Source of the DNA: Paenibacillus sp. FSL R5-0490
GTDB taxonomy: Bacteria > Bacillota > Bacilli > Bacillales > Cytobacillaceae
Length of the DNA stretch: 64,000 bases
NCBI RefSeq assembly: GCF_001956215.1
Contig: NZ_MRTQ01000001.1
Location: 62,001 to 126,000, forward strand
Direction: 5' to 3'
Shown here: piece after piece, positions 17,589-26,130 of the stretch
How positions within the stretch are numbered: the stretch's first letter is position 1
Layout of the letters: each line of letters begins with the position of its first letter
The notes under the pieces: model-generated
The model's input: only the letters and a program-made list of their open reading frames with translations
Told to the model about the DNA's origin: nothing
The model's database searches: none
Position numbers and translations under genes: made by a program

Positions 17589-17622
17589 TTCGGGCAAATC
17601 CCAGGAGAGGGAATTGCCCGAA
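17589..17622 (+). promoter_or_regulatory. Hairpin sequestering the ribosome binding site and TTG start
   Basis: TTCGGGCAA (17589-17597) is perfectly complementary to TTGCCCGAA (17614-17622); TCCC (17599) and GGGA (17609) extend the stem. The Shine-Dalgarno AGGAG lies in the loop and the TTG start is the first codon of the 3' arm. Such a fold should limit initiation unless opened by coupling or a factor. Confidence 0.55.
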
Positions 17623-19224
17623 ATTTATAATAAGGGAATGATATCGGTGGAAGACCGCAATCAATATCTTAAACTCTTAAAACCGGTAAAAAGACAGCTC
17701 CTCATTCAGCTGATCGTTAAGGAATTTCAGGTATTCCTTTTAGCAGCCGCTGTCTTGGCCCTGTGTCTTATGGTTTTAGCAAGAATTTTCGTAATCCCCT
17801 ACCTGCAAAACTATTTCCTGCTGATTATATTGCTCTCAGCTTTTGTCGCTGCTTTTCGGATTTGGAAGAAGCGGCCTGACATAATGCAGGCGGCTTCATT
17901 ATATAACGGGTTTGTAGCGGAAGACAGGGTTATTACAGCCCATTCTTTCCTTTTGGATGATGCTGTTCTGGCAAGATTGCAGCTTGCAGATGCAGTAAAG
18001 CATATGAAAAAGGTACACCATCAGGTTTTAGGCAGGAAGAAGGCTTTCATCCACCCTATACCTGTTTTATTGTGTTTGGCTTTTCTAGGCCTGGCAGTAC
18101 TTTTATACATGATTCCGGGAGATAAAATGGAATTGGCTCAAAAATGGGAGAAGGAAAACAAGTTAGTGGAAGCAGCAAAAGAGGAACTTGAGAAAAAAGC
18201 TGAAAAAGAAAAGAATCCTGAAGTAAAAAAAGCATTAGAGAAAGCGAAAGAGAAGATTGCAGAAAAAAAGTCTGCTGAGGAAGCTTTGAAGGAGCTTGCG
18301 AAACAAACAAAAAGTCTGGAATTAAAGGCGATCAAAGAAAAAGAAAAATCCCTGAGCCTGGAAAACATGAAAAACACCCTTGATAATAGCGGTTTAAAGC
18401 AATTAAGCCGAATGCTGGAGGAGAAAGATCTGGCTTCTTTCCGGGAAGAATTAGCAAAACTTGAGAAGGAGAAGAAAGAACTTACTGAAGAACAAAGCAA
18501 TGCATTGAAACAGCTTACCGGCAGTGAGGGGCAGCTGTCTGAAGAGGAACTGTCAAAACTTATTGAACAGCTCGAGAACCTATTGCAATCAGAAGAGCTC
18601 ATAAAACAGCTGGCAGCAGCTCAAAAAGCTCTTCAGAGTTCAGGTCTTTCATTACAGCAGCAAATGGCTGCCAATGGACTGACGCCGGGACAGCTTGCAT
18701 TTTCACCTCCCGGGCAGCCGGGTAGCCAGGTAAATAATCCTAATTCATCGCCGTCTTCGCAGCAGAATAATCCAAATCCGCAAAATAATCAAAATCAGCC
18801 TGGCAATAGCCCAAACAACGGAAATGGCAGCAGCTCCGGAAGTGGTTCAGGCAGCGGCTCCGGAAGTGGTTCAGGATCTGGTTCAGGATCTGGTTCAGGC
18901 TCAGGCGCAGGGAGTGGTTCGGGCAGCGGTCTAGGTGGAGGTGCCGGACTTGGACAGGGATCCAGGGATCTGCTCACCATTCCATCCGGCATGGAAGGGA
19001 AGACGAATATTGAAAATGACAATGGCAGTCTTGGTCAAGGGACTCCAGGCCAGCAATTTGACGGGGAAGGTCCTGTATTAAAGGGAACGATCAGACCTTA
19101 CAGTGAGGTATTTGGAAATTATGAGGCGTCATACAGGCAGAGCACCGACCGGTATAAGCTGCCGGCTGATTTAGAGGAAATCGTTAAAAATTATTTTACA
19201 AGTATAGATCCTGACAAGGAGTGA
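17614..19224 (+). CDS. Coiled-coil membrane protein with Gly-Ser tract (unknown function)
   Basis: Not a family I can name with confidence. The 536-residue protein starts with two adjacent membrane helices (about 40-62 and 67-84), a loop, and a third helix (about 147-168). A highly charged Lys/Glu coiled coil follows (173-340), then a Pro/Gln/Asn-rich linker. A low-complexity Ser-Gly tract (about 405-450) precedes a short conserved-looking tail ending LPADLEEIVKNYFTSIDPDKE. Start TTG 17614 has AGGAG at good distance, but the site sits in a hairpin; ATG 17638 is an alternative with a weaker site. The stop overlaps the MoxR ribosome binding site. Proteins with this layout often neighbour MoxR/vWA genes, and it may be the scaffold on which the AAA+ ATPase acts. 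Confidence 0.75.
   Translation: MPEIYNKGMISVEDRNQYLKLLKPVKRQLLIQLIVKEFQVFLLAAAVLALCLMVLARIFVIPYLQNYFLLIILLSAFVAAFRIWKKRPDIMQAASLYNGFVAEDRVITAHSFLLDDAVLARLQLADAVKHMKKVHHQVLGRKKAFIHPIPVLLCLAFLGLAVLLYMIPGDKMELAQKWEKENKLVEAAKEELEKKAEKEKNPEVKKALEKAKEKIAEKKSAEEALKELAKQTKSLELKAIKEKEKSLSLENMKNTLDNSGLKQLSRMLEEKDLASFREELAKLEKEKKELTEEQSNALKQLTGSEGQLSEEELSKLIEQLENLLQSEELIKQLAAAQKALQSSGLSLQQQMAANGLTPGQLAFSPPGQPGSQVNNPNSSPSSQQNNPNPQNNQNQPGNSPNNGNGSSSGSGSGSGSGSGSGSGSGSGSGSGAGSGSGSGLGGGAGLGQGSRDLLTIPSGMEGKTNIENDNGSLGQGTPGQQFDGEGPVLKGTIRPYSEVFGNYEASYRQSTDRYKLPADLEEIVKNYFTSIDPDKE
18822..18952 (+). repeat. Low-complexity Ser-Gly coding tract
   Basis: About 130 bases of near-tandem GGTTCA/GGATCT/AGCGGC units encode alternating Ser and Gly. 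Two exact 12-base copies of GGTTCAGGATCT occur around 18870-18893. The tract is prone to slippage in multiples that keep frame. Confidence 0.85.
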
Positions 19225-19229
19225 CTTCA

Positions 19230-20234
19230 ATGTCCGTAACACAGGAAAAAGAACAGCAATTCGCACAAGCAGCAGATATTATTGCAAGAGTGAGAGATGA
19301 AATTCAATCATTTATAGTAGGCCAGGAGGAAGTAGTCGAACAAGTATTATGGAGCATTTTCTCAGGAGGCCATGTTTTGCTTGAAGGTTTGCCTGGGCTT
19401 GGTAAAACGATGCTGATTAAGACTATTGCAGAAGTGCTGGACCTGAAATTTTCCCGTATTCAATTTACCCCTGATATTATGCCATCCGATATAACCGGAA
19501 CGATGCTGCTTCAGCCTGATGAAGCAGGCAGGCAAACGTTCAGTTTTCATAAAGGGCCCATATTCGCCAACATCATCCTGGCAGATGAAATTAACAGGGC
19601 AACACCTAAAACACAAAGTGCCCTGCTTGAGGCAATGGGAGAAAAAACGGTTACCATTATGGGTGAAACCAAAAGAATGGAAAAGCCATTTTTTGTTCTT
19701 GCAACTCAAAACCCGATTGATATGGAAGGAACATATCCTCTGCCGGAGGCGCAAACCGACCGGTTTATCTGTAAGGTAAACGTAGCTTATCCGTCGCAGG
19801 AAGAATTAAAAGAAATTGTCCGGAGAACTACAGGTGTGCAAAATACTCATTTAAATAAAGCGGCCGGGCTAAATGATGTAGTTGCTCTTCAGGAACTCAC
19901 AAGAGAAATCCTCGTATCAGAGGATATCCTTGATTATGCTGTTTGGCTGATCACTGCCACACATCCGGGTTCAGAGGATGCGCCGGAAACAGTGAAAGAA
20001 TACGTCCAATACGGGAGCGGTCCCCGCGGACTTCAGAGTCTGATAAATATGGCCAAGGCAAGAGCATTATGCTTAGGAAGGTTCCATGTTTCCATAGGCG
20101 ACCTTAAAAATGTTGCCTATCCCGTTCTGCGCCATCGCCTCATTATAAACTTTGAAGGAGAAGCAGCGGGGATTACGACAGATTCGATTATTGAAGCTCT
20201 GATAAAAGAAAATTCCAGGGGAGCTAAGAGCTGA
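19230..20234 (+). CDS. MoxR-type AAA+ ATPase
   Basis: MoxR ATPases are AAA+ chaperone-like enzymes that usually work with vWA proteins on maturation or remodelling of envelope complexes. The 334-residue protein has Walker A GLPGLGKT (53-60), the PSDITG motif, Walker B LADEINRA (D119, E120), sensor 1 ATQNPIDMEGTYPLPEAQ (the MoxR hallmark), arginine-finger region EAQTDRF, and a C-terminal lid. ATG 19230 with AAGGAG eight bases upstream is preferred over GTG 19221, which overlaps the previous stop. The DUF58 and vWA genes follow immediately, the standard MoxR neighbourhood. In B. subtilis the comparable MoxR gene (yeaC) is at a different locus. Confidence 0.95.
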   Translation: MSVTQEKEQQFAQAADIIARVRDEIQSFIVGQEEVVEQVLWSIFSGGHVLLEGLPGLGKTMLIKTIAEVLDLKFSRIQFTPDIMPSDITGTMLLQPDEAGRQTFSFHKGPIFANIILADEINRATPKTQSALLEAMGEKTVTIMGETKRMEKPFFVLATQNPIDMEGTYPLPEAQTDRFICKVNVAYPSQEELKEIVRRTTGVQNTHLNKAAGLNDVVALQELTREILVSEDILDYAVWLITATHPGSEDAPETVKEYVQYGSGPRGLQSLINMAKARALCLGRFHVSIGDLKNVAYPVLRHRLIINFEGEAAGITTDSIIEALIKENSRGAKS

Positions 20235-21100
20235 TGAACAGCCATCAAATCCTTCTTGGAAAGCTGCAGAAGCGTAAAGTTGCTGTAAAGACAAGAAAAA
20301 GAGGGTTTCATTCAGGTTCCAGGCAATCCCATAAATTTGGATCTTCCATGGAATTTTCTGACTTCAGAGCATATCAGCCCGGAGACGATATCCGGCAAAT
20401 AGATTGGAATGTCTATGGCAGAACACAAAAACATTATATTAAACGTTTCCTTGATGAGCAGGAACTGTCTATTGCTGTTTATCTGGATGCCACTTCATCA
20501 ATGACCAAAATGGAAGCAAAATGGGAGTATGCCAAAGCGCTGGCTGCGGCTTTGAGCTTTATGATTCTTTCTGGTGAAGACCGGCTCCTGTTTTCACCTG
20601 TTTCTTCTGCTGGCTTACAGCCTATTAAAAGAAAAGGCTCTGTTTACAGCAGGCGAACATTCATGGAAATCCAGAAAATTGAACCTTCAGCTCTGTCCAA
20701 TAACTTTCTGGGCAGCTTAAAAGACACTCTTTCAAGGCACCAGCAGCTTGCTGTAATAATAGCGGATGGTTTTGAACCGCTTCAGGAATGGGAAAGCCTG
20801 TTTAGGAAGCTAAGAGGGCTGAAACAGGAGTTCTGGCTATTTCAGGTGCAGGCTGAAGAAGAAATGACACCGTCATATTCTGGAGATGTAAAGTTAATTG
20901 ATAGTGAAACAGGGACCGCTGTAAATGTGAGTATGAGTCCTGCCGTATTGGCCGAATATGAAAAGCGACTAAAAAAACATAATGAACAGCTTGAGATTTT
21001 ATGCAAGCGGTATGGCGGCCAATATATCTTTGCTCCTGAAACAAGAGATCTTCAGACTGTTCTTTTCAGGGATCTGTATGCGAAGGGGCTGGTCAGGTGA
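20234..21100 (+). CDS. DUF58 domain protein (vWA-like)
   Basis: A 288-residue soluble protein of the short DUF58 class, without the N-terminal membrane helices seen in longer members. The signature GDDIRQIDWNVYGRT (50-64) and KRFLDEQEL are visible, followed by a vWA-like fold whose metal site is degenerate (DATSSM). DUF58 proteins almost always sit next to MoxR, and are thought to be its adaptor or target. The ATG shares one base with the MoxR stop (TGATG), so translation is coupled. The next gene starts 8 bases after this stop. Confidence 0.93.
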   Translation: MNSHQILLGKLQKRKVAVKTRKRGFHSGSRQSHKFGSSMEFSDFRAYQPGDDIRQIDWNVYGRTQKHYIKRFLDEQELSIAVYLDATSSMTKMEAKWEYAKALAAALSFMILSGEDRLLFSPVSSAGLQPIKRKGSVYSRRTFMEIQKIEPSALSNNFLGSLKDTLSRHQQLAVIIADGFEPLQEWESLFRKLRGLKQEFWLFQVQAEEEMTPSYSGDVKLIDSETGTAVNVSMSPAVLAEYEKRLKKHNEQLEILCKRYGGQYIFAPETRDLQTVLFRDLYAKGLVR

Positions 21101-21107
21101 GAACAAC

Positions 21108-22880
21108 ATGCAATTCTTAAATCCTGTTTATTTTATTTTATCCATTTTTATCGGAGCGTTTGTCTTATTTTATTTCTTTCGGAAGCAGTATGCGGAAAAG
21201 ACCAATTCATCCAATTTGCTCTGGGAACAGGTGCTGAATGAATGGCAGGCTTCCCCCTGGCTGAAAAAGCTCCAGCAGAATCTGTTATTTTGGCTGCAAT
21301 TATTGGCACTTGTATTATTGATGCTGGCCCTTGTGCGTCCATTTTGGCTTGAAGATTCTTTAAAAGGAGAACACATAATCATCATCATTGATCCATCCGC
21401 TTCTATGACAGCTGAAAGTGGAGGGAAAAGCCGTTTTGAGACCGCAAAAGAGGAAATGCTTGATCTGGCAGGCAAGCTTAATGGCCAGCAGGTAAGCTTA
21501 ATTAAATCAGGAGAGAAAAATGAGATTCTCTTAAGCCGGGAAGATGATCTAAATGCTATTGGAAGAACCATTGAGGGGCTGGAGCCTACTTATGAACATG
21601 AGAATATGAAAAAAGCCGTTCTTTTGGCAGGCTCCTTATCTTCAGGAAAAGACACGGCTCTTCATATATTTTCAGATTCTGCTGGAAAGAAAGATTTAAT
21701 GAAGGAATTGGCCGGTCTATATACTGTGGTACATAATATTGGAGAGAACGCGGGGAATGTGTCACTGCAGTCGTTTGGGACAGCGGCCGCCGGTGATGGT
21801 ATTTCGGCGGCTGCAGTGATAGAAAACCAGTCTTCTGGAAGTATAGAGACAGGTTTTACAGTGAAATTTGAGGAAGAAATCCTGTTTGAACAGAATCTCT
21901 CATTAAAAGCTAATGAGGAGAAAACCGTCCAAATAAAAAATCTGCTGGAAAAACCTTACTACGAGGCAGCTATCTCTATTAGCGATGGGTATAGAGCGGA
22001 TAATCATTCAGCTTCTATTTACACCGACCCGAAACCAAAGGTTTACACAATGGGAGATGTAAATCCATTTGCGGTGAAGGGATTTCAAACAATTGGAGCC
22101 GAATTGCTGCAGACAGATCCGGCTGCTCTCAAAGGTTTGGATATGAAAGGTGTCGTTGTGGCGGAAGGAAGCACTTTATCGGAACTCCCGGAGCTGCCGA
22201 TGATCTTTTTTAATACAAGCAAAGATAAAGCAAAACTTGAAGAAGCAATTTCGGGGGATGAGGATCCTCTTTTTGAATATGCAAACTTTGAAAAGGTGTA
22301 TATCAGTTCTGCCTCCTCCGCTCTGAAAGGAGAATGGGAGACTTTATTGAAAAGCGGGGATATTCCTTTAGTCCAAAGGGGAATGCATAATGGACAGCCA
22401 ATTATTATCGTCAATTTTGATCTATCCGACACAGATTGGCCTCTCCTGCCAGGTTTTCCAATCTTTCTATATAACTCTTACCAGTGGCTATCTCAGCAAT
22501 CAGATTTCCTCGGATATTTCAGCTCCGGAGAAGAAAGATGGATAAATATCGGCAATGGAACTGGAAGCTGGGAAATTTTCAATAATAAAGACGAAAATCT
22601 ATTCTCTCTTGATCTAAACAAGGAAACCTTTAAAGCTCCTATTATCCCCGGAACTTACCAGGCTGTATCAGGTAATCAAGTTTATTTTTTTTCCGTCCTT
22701 CTGGATGAAAGGGAGAAAAGTGCAGGAACAGAAGAATCCTTCACACTGAACGCTAAATCATCTGAAAAAAGCAGCATGACCCAAAGACCTAATGAAAGTC
22801 TCTGGTTCTGGCTGGCGTTAATAGCTTTAATACTGATTGCTATCGAATGGGAGGTATATCGCCGTGGGCATAGAGGTTAA
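21108..22880 (+). CDS. BatA-like vWA membrane protein
   Basis: A 590-residue protein with two N-terminal helices (MQFLNPVYFILSIFIGAFV and LLFWLQLLALVLLMLALV), the arrangement of the BatA N-terminal family. A vWA domain follows with an intact MIDAS start, DPSAS at 95-99, then a beta-rich region, and a C-terminal helix (LWFWLALIALILIAIEW) with a short basic tail. The bulk should therefore face outside. A longer frame opens at 20982 inside the DUF58 gene; ATG 21108 with GGTGAG upstream fits the family. It ends 17 bases inside the next gene. Confidence 0.92.
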   Translation: MQFLNPVYFILSIFIGAFVLFYFFRKQYAEKTNSSNLLWEQVLNEWQASPWLKKLQQNLLFWLQLLALVLLMLALVRPFWLEDSLKGEHIIIIIDPSASMTAESGGKSRFETAKEEMLDLAGKLNGQQVSLIKSGEKNEILLSREDDLNAIGRTIEGLEPTYEHENMKKAVLLAGSLSSGKDTALHIFSDSAGKKDLMKELAGLYTVVHNIGENAGNVSLQSFGTAAAGDGISAAAVIENQSSGSIETGFTVKFEEEILFEQNLSLKANEEKTVQIKNLLEKPYYEAAISISDGYRADNHSASIYTDPKPKVYTMGDVNPFAVKGFQTIGAELLQTDPAALKGLDMKGVVVAEGSTLSELPELPMIFFNTSKDKAKLEEAISGDEDPLFEYANFEKVYISSASSALKGEWETLLKSGDIPLVQRGMHNGQPIIIVNFDLSDTDWPLLPGFPIFLYNSYQWLSQQSDFLGYFSSGEERWINIGNGTGSWEIFNNKDENLFSLDLNKETFKAPIIPGTYQAVSGNQVYFFSVLLDEREKSAGTEESFTLNAKSSEKSSMTQRPNESLWFWLALIALILIAIEWEVYRRGHRG

Positions 22881-25641
22881 ATATCCCTTCCTGTTTCTGC
22901 TCCTGATTCCTGCTGTCATTATCGTCTTTTTATTTATTCGAAATCACAGCGGAAAAGGAAATGAAAAATTTTGGATTGCCGGTTTGAGGCTGATCATTTT
23001 CTCATTGTTAATTATTGCACTGACCGTTCCCCAAGTGGTTCTTCCGGTAAAGGGACAGACCGTCATATTTCTTGCCGACCGTTCTGCAAGCATTGGCACA
23101 AATGAGGAAGCACTTGCCTGGATAGAAAACAGCACCAGCCACAGGAAAAATGACGACCAATTTGCAGTGGCTGCATTTGGGAAAAATGCAGTACTTGAAC
23201 AGAATCTGGGCAGAAACCGTGAAGCTATAAACGAATTTAACGGGGTGGCTGAAGATTCTCAAACGAATCTGGAAGCAGGCCTGCAATTTGCCGCATCACT
23301 CATTCCGAGGGAGTCTTCCGGCAGAATTGTCCTGATGACGGACGGGAATGAAACGGAAGGAAAAAGCCTGGAAGCAGCAGCAGTTTTAAAAAATCGGAAT
23401 ATCGAGATTGACCATGTGCCATTAAAAACGGCAGCAGGAGACGATGTCTCAATCTCAGAATTAAATGTTCCTCCTTCACTATATTTAGGAGAAGAGGCTC
23501 CGATTACAATAGAAGTTACCAGCAACGCTGCCAAAGAAGCTGATATCAGGCTATCGGTAAATCATAAAGAAGTATTAAAGGAAACTGTTCATGTGAACGA
23601 AGGGAAAAATGTTTATACGTTTACCCACAAAGCGGATACCGCAGGGTTAACGGTATATAAAGCAGAGATAGCTGCAGACCGGGATGCCTACTCTGAAAAC
23701 AATGCACTTCATTCAGTTGTGAATGTGAAGGGTACCCCTAAGATCCTAATCGTACAAGGAGAGGAAGCTGGCGATCTTGCAAATCTTTTAAAGGGTTCAG
23801 GCCTGGAGACAGACATCGTTATTCCAGAGAAGCTTCCGACCGTACTCTCAGGTTATTTGCAATATCAGTCGATTATTTTTAATAATGTCCCTGCAACTGT
23901 CATCTCAGAGCAGCAAATGATGCTGATGGAGAAGGCAGTGAAAGAATTCGGCACTGGTTTTATTATGTTTGGCGGTGAAGAAAGCTTCGGGCTGGGGGGC
24001 TATTTTAAAACTCCGATTGAGAAATTGCTACCGGTGGATATGGATATCAAAGGCAAGAAAGAAATGCCTTCCTTAGGTCTTGTGTTAGTTATGGACCGTT
24101 CTGGAAGCATGGCAGGAAATAAAATCGAATTGGCGAAAGAGGCGGCTGCCCGTTCAGTTGAACTGCTGCGTGAAGAAGATACACTCGGATTCATTGCATT
24201 TGATGACCGCCCATGGGAAATCCTTGAAACCAAGCCTCTCAAGGATAAGCAAAAGGCAATTGAAAAAATCAAATCCATTACACCGGGCGGGGGTACAGAA
24301 ATCTTTACCTCTCTGGAACAGGCATACAGTGAGCTTGAAGATTTACAGCTGCAAAGAAAGCATATCATTTTGCTGACAGATGGCCAATCTGCCACAAATG
24401 GAGACTATGAGCTTTTAATTGAAAGCGGGAAAGAGAAGAATATCACTCTCTCAACTGTTGCACTTGGCCAGGATGCTGATAGAGGCCTGCTGGAAGAACT
24501 TGCGGGAATGGGATCTGGGCGTTTTTACGATGTTACAGACTCTTCCGTTATACCAAGCATTTTATCACGTGAAACCGTAATGGCCACGCGAACTTATATC
24601 GAGGACAAACCTTTTTACCCAAGTATCCAGCCTTACCCTGACTGGTCCTCTCTTTTTGAAAAAGGTGTGCCGGAAATGAATGCCTATATAGCTTCCACTG
24701 CTAAGCCGAGGGCACAGGTGCCGCTGTTAAGTGAAAAAAAAGACCCGATACTTGCTGAATGGCAATATGGAATGGGGTGGACAGCGGCCTTTACATCCGA
24801 CATCTCAGGCAAGTGGTCGGGAGAATGGGCAAGCTGGGAAAAGTGGCCGGCCTTTATTAATCAGCTTGTTACTAAAACCCTGCCGCAGTATGAAAGTGAA
24901 CCATATAGAGTCGATGTTGAGAACAAGGATGGTAATACAGTACTCAGCCTGGAGTCTGCGGCAAGTATTTCTTTGCCTATTGAGACATCAATCGTGTCAG
25001 AAACGGGTGAACAGATAGAAGCTAATATGAGGCTTACTGCGCCAGGTAAGTATGAGGCGCTGATGCCTGAAAGTGCGGGCATGTATTTTTTAAATATTAA
25101 ACAGACAGATCATAATGGGAATGTTCAGGTTCATCAGACCGGTTTTACTATTCCCTACTCTGAGGAGTATTTGCAAAAGGGAACAAATAAAGAGCATTTG
25201 AAGTCACTCTCAAAAATGACTGGAGGCAAGGAGCTCGCGAGCGGAGATGAAGCATTCCGGCCGCTGAAAAAACCGGCAAGCACCAAACAGCCAATCAGCG
25301 AATGGCTTCTTCTCGCTGCATTCCTGTTCTTTTTTTCAGAAATCACAGTAAGGCGCTTTGGCCTAACGGGTCTTGCAGCGGGAATTTTGAAGAAAAACAG
25401 AAAAGTAAAAGAAAAGCCAGAAGCGCCTCTGAAGGTACCAAAACTTAAAGCATCCAGAAAAAAAACCTCTCCTTCCGAACAGGCAACTGTTAAACTTCAA
25501 GGTGATATTCCTGTCAAGGAAACACCGGAGAAAACAAAAGCAAAGAAGCCGAACCGTCCAAATCCAGCAGCAGAACTCTCGCCGAAAGAGAGAGAGGAGC
25601 GGATGAAAAGACTGCTGGATGCAAAAAACAGGAAAAAATAA
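22864..25641 (+). CDS. Giant membrane protein with two vWA MIDAS motifs and an amidotransferase-like domain
   Basis: A 925-residue protein. Two N-terminal helices (about 6-24 and 36-56) precede a first vWA domain with MIDAS start DRSAS (72-76). Then come an Ig-like stretch (about 200-285) and a class-I-glutamine-amidotransferase-like domain without an obvious catalytic Cys (about 290-395, GFIMFGGEESFGLGGY). A second vWA domain follows with canonical DRSGS (411-415) and LLTDGQS. A C-terminal helix is at about 813-830, followed by a ~90-residue Lys/Pro-rich cytoplasmic tail. GTG 22864 lies eight bases after GGGAGGT; the TTG at 22837 has no site. It overlaps the upstream gene by 17 bases. This is the last gene of the block; no terminator is obvious after it. 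Confidence 0.9.
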   Translation: MGIEVKYPFLFLLLIPAVIIVFLFIRNHSGKGNEKFWIAGLRLIIFSLLIIALTVPQVVLPVKGQTVIFLADRSASIGTNEEALAWIENSTSHRKNDDQFAVAAFGKNAVLEQNLGRNREAINEFNGVAEDSQTNLEAGLQFAASLIPRESSGRIVLMTDGNETEGKSLEAAAVLKNRNIEIDHVPLKTAAGDDVSISELNVPPSLYLGEEAPITIEVTSNAAKEADIRLSVNHKEVLKETVHVNEGKNVYTFTHKADTAGLTVYKAEIAADRDAYSENNALHSVVNVKGTPKILIVQGEEAGDLANLLKGSGLETDIVIPEKLPTVLSGYLQYQSIIFNNVPATVISEQQMMLMEKAVKEFGTGFIMFGGEESFGLGGYFKTPIEKLLPVDMDIKGKKEMPSLGLVLVMDRSGSMAGNKIELAKEAAARSVELLREEDTLGFIAFDDRPWEILETKPLKDKQKAIEKIKSITPGGGTEIFTSLEQAYSELEDLQLQRKHIILLTDGQSATNGDYELLIESGKEKNITLSTVALGQDADRGLLEELAGMGSGRFYDVTDSSVIPSILSRETVMATRTYIEDKPFYPSIQPYPDWSSLFEKGVPEMNAYIASTAKPRAQVPLLSEKKDPILAEWQYGMGWTAAFTSDISGKWSGEWASWEKWPAFINQLVTKTLPQYESEPYRVDVENKDGNTVLSLESAASISLPIETSIVSETGEQIEANMRLTAPGKYEALMPESAGMYFLNIKQTDHNGNVQVHQTGFTIPYSEEYLQKGTNKEHLKSLSKMTGGKELASGDEAFRPLKKPASTKQPISEWLLLAAFLFFFSEITVRRFGLTGLAAGILKKNRKVKEKPEAPLKVPKLKASRKKTSPSEQATVKLQGDIPVKETPEKTKAKKPNRPNPAAELSPKEREERMKRLLDAKNRKK

Positions 25642-25715
25642 GTGAAATCAGAGTTGAATGATGCCTTCAGGGTTCACCCGGAATTAGATACTGCCAACAC
25701 TGTAAAGATATTTTC

Positions 25716-25744
25716 TTGACATGATGTAAAAATCTATGTAAACT
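25716..25744 (+). promoter_or_regulatory. Promoter of ylxM-ffh
   Basis: TTGACA (25716-25721), 17-bp spacer, TAAACT (25739-25744). The -35 is perfect. It gives the SRP operon its own start, independent of the accessory block upstream. Confidence 0.85.
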
Positions 25745-25785
25745 TTACTTTGTAAAGGCTTTTCACTTAACAAGGGGGAATAGGG

Positions 25786-26118
25786 ATGCTCGAAAAGACA
25801 ACGAGGATGAACTACCTTTATGATTTCTATCAATCGTTGTTAACTCCTAAGCAGAGAAGCTATATGTCCCTTTACTACCTGGATGATTTTTCGCTTGGAG
25901 AGATTGCCGAGGAATATGAAGTTAGCCGGCAAGCGGTTTATGACAACATTAAGAGAACAGAGGCAATGCTTGAAGAGTATGAAGAAAAGCTACTATTATT
26001 TCATAAATTTCAAGAGCGCAGCAAGCTGATTGCAGAAATAAAAGAGATGCTTCAGGAAGGCTCCCCTTCCCGGGAGGCATTGGAAGAAGCAGTGGCAGAG
26101 CTTGAGAAATTAGATTAG
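25786..26118 (+). CDS. ylxM: YlxM, putative helix-turn-helix partner of Ffh
   Basis: YlxM is a small HTH protein cotranscribed with ffh in Firmicutes; it is reported to bind SRP components in streptococci, though its mechanism is not settled. The 110-residue protein has a sigma-70-region-4-like HTH ([20 protein letters not shown] then [11 protein letters not shown], about residues 27-57) and a charged helical C-terminus. AAGGGGGAATAGGG precedes the ATG. ffh begins 12 bases after its stop. Confidence 0.95.
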   Translation: MLEKTTRMNYLYDFYQSLLTPKQRSYMSLYYLDDFSLGEIAEEYEVSRQAVYDNIKRTEAMLEEYEEKLLLFHKFQERSKLIAEIKEMLQEGSPSREALEEAVAELEKLD

Positions 26119-26130
26119 GAGGCGGCATAT

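Noticed and set aside
17217-17613. CRISPR array or insertion sequence in the palindrome-rich gap
   Set aside because: The palindromes are different from each other and not spaced as direct repeats; no transposase frame or direct terminal repeats are present.
18138-18602. Ser/Phe-rich 154-codon - strand frame
   Set aside because: It is the complement of the Lys/Glu coiled coil of the 17614 gene; such complements are always Ser/Phe-rich and open.
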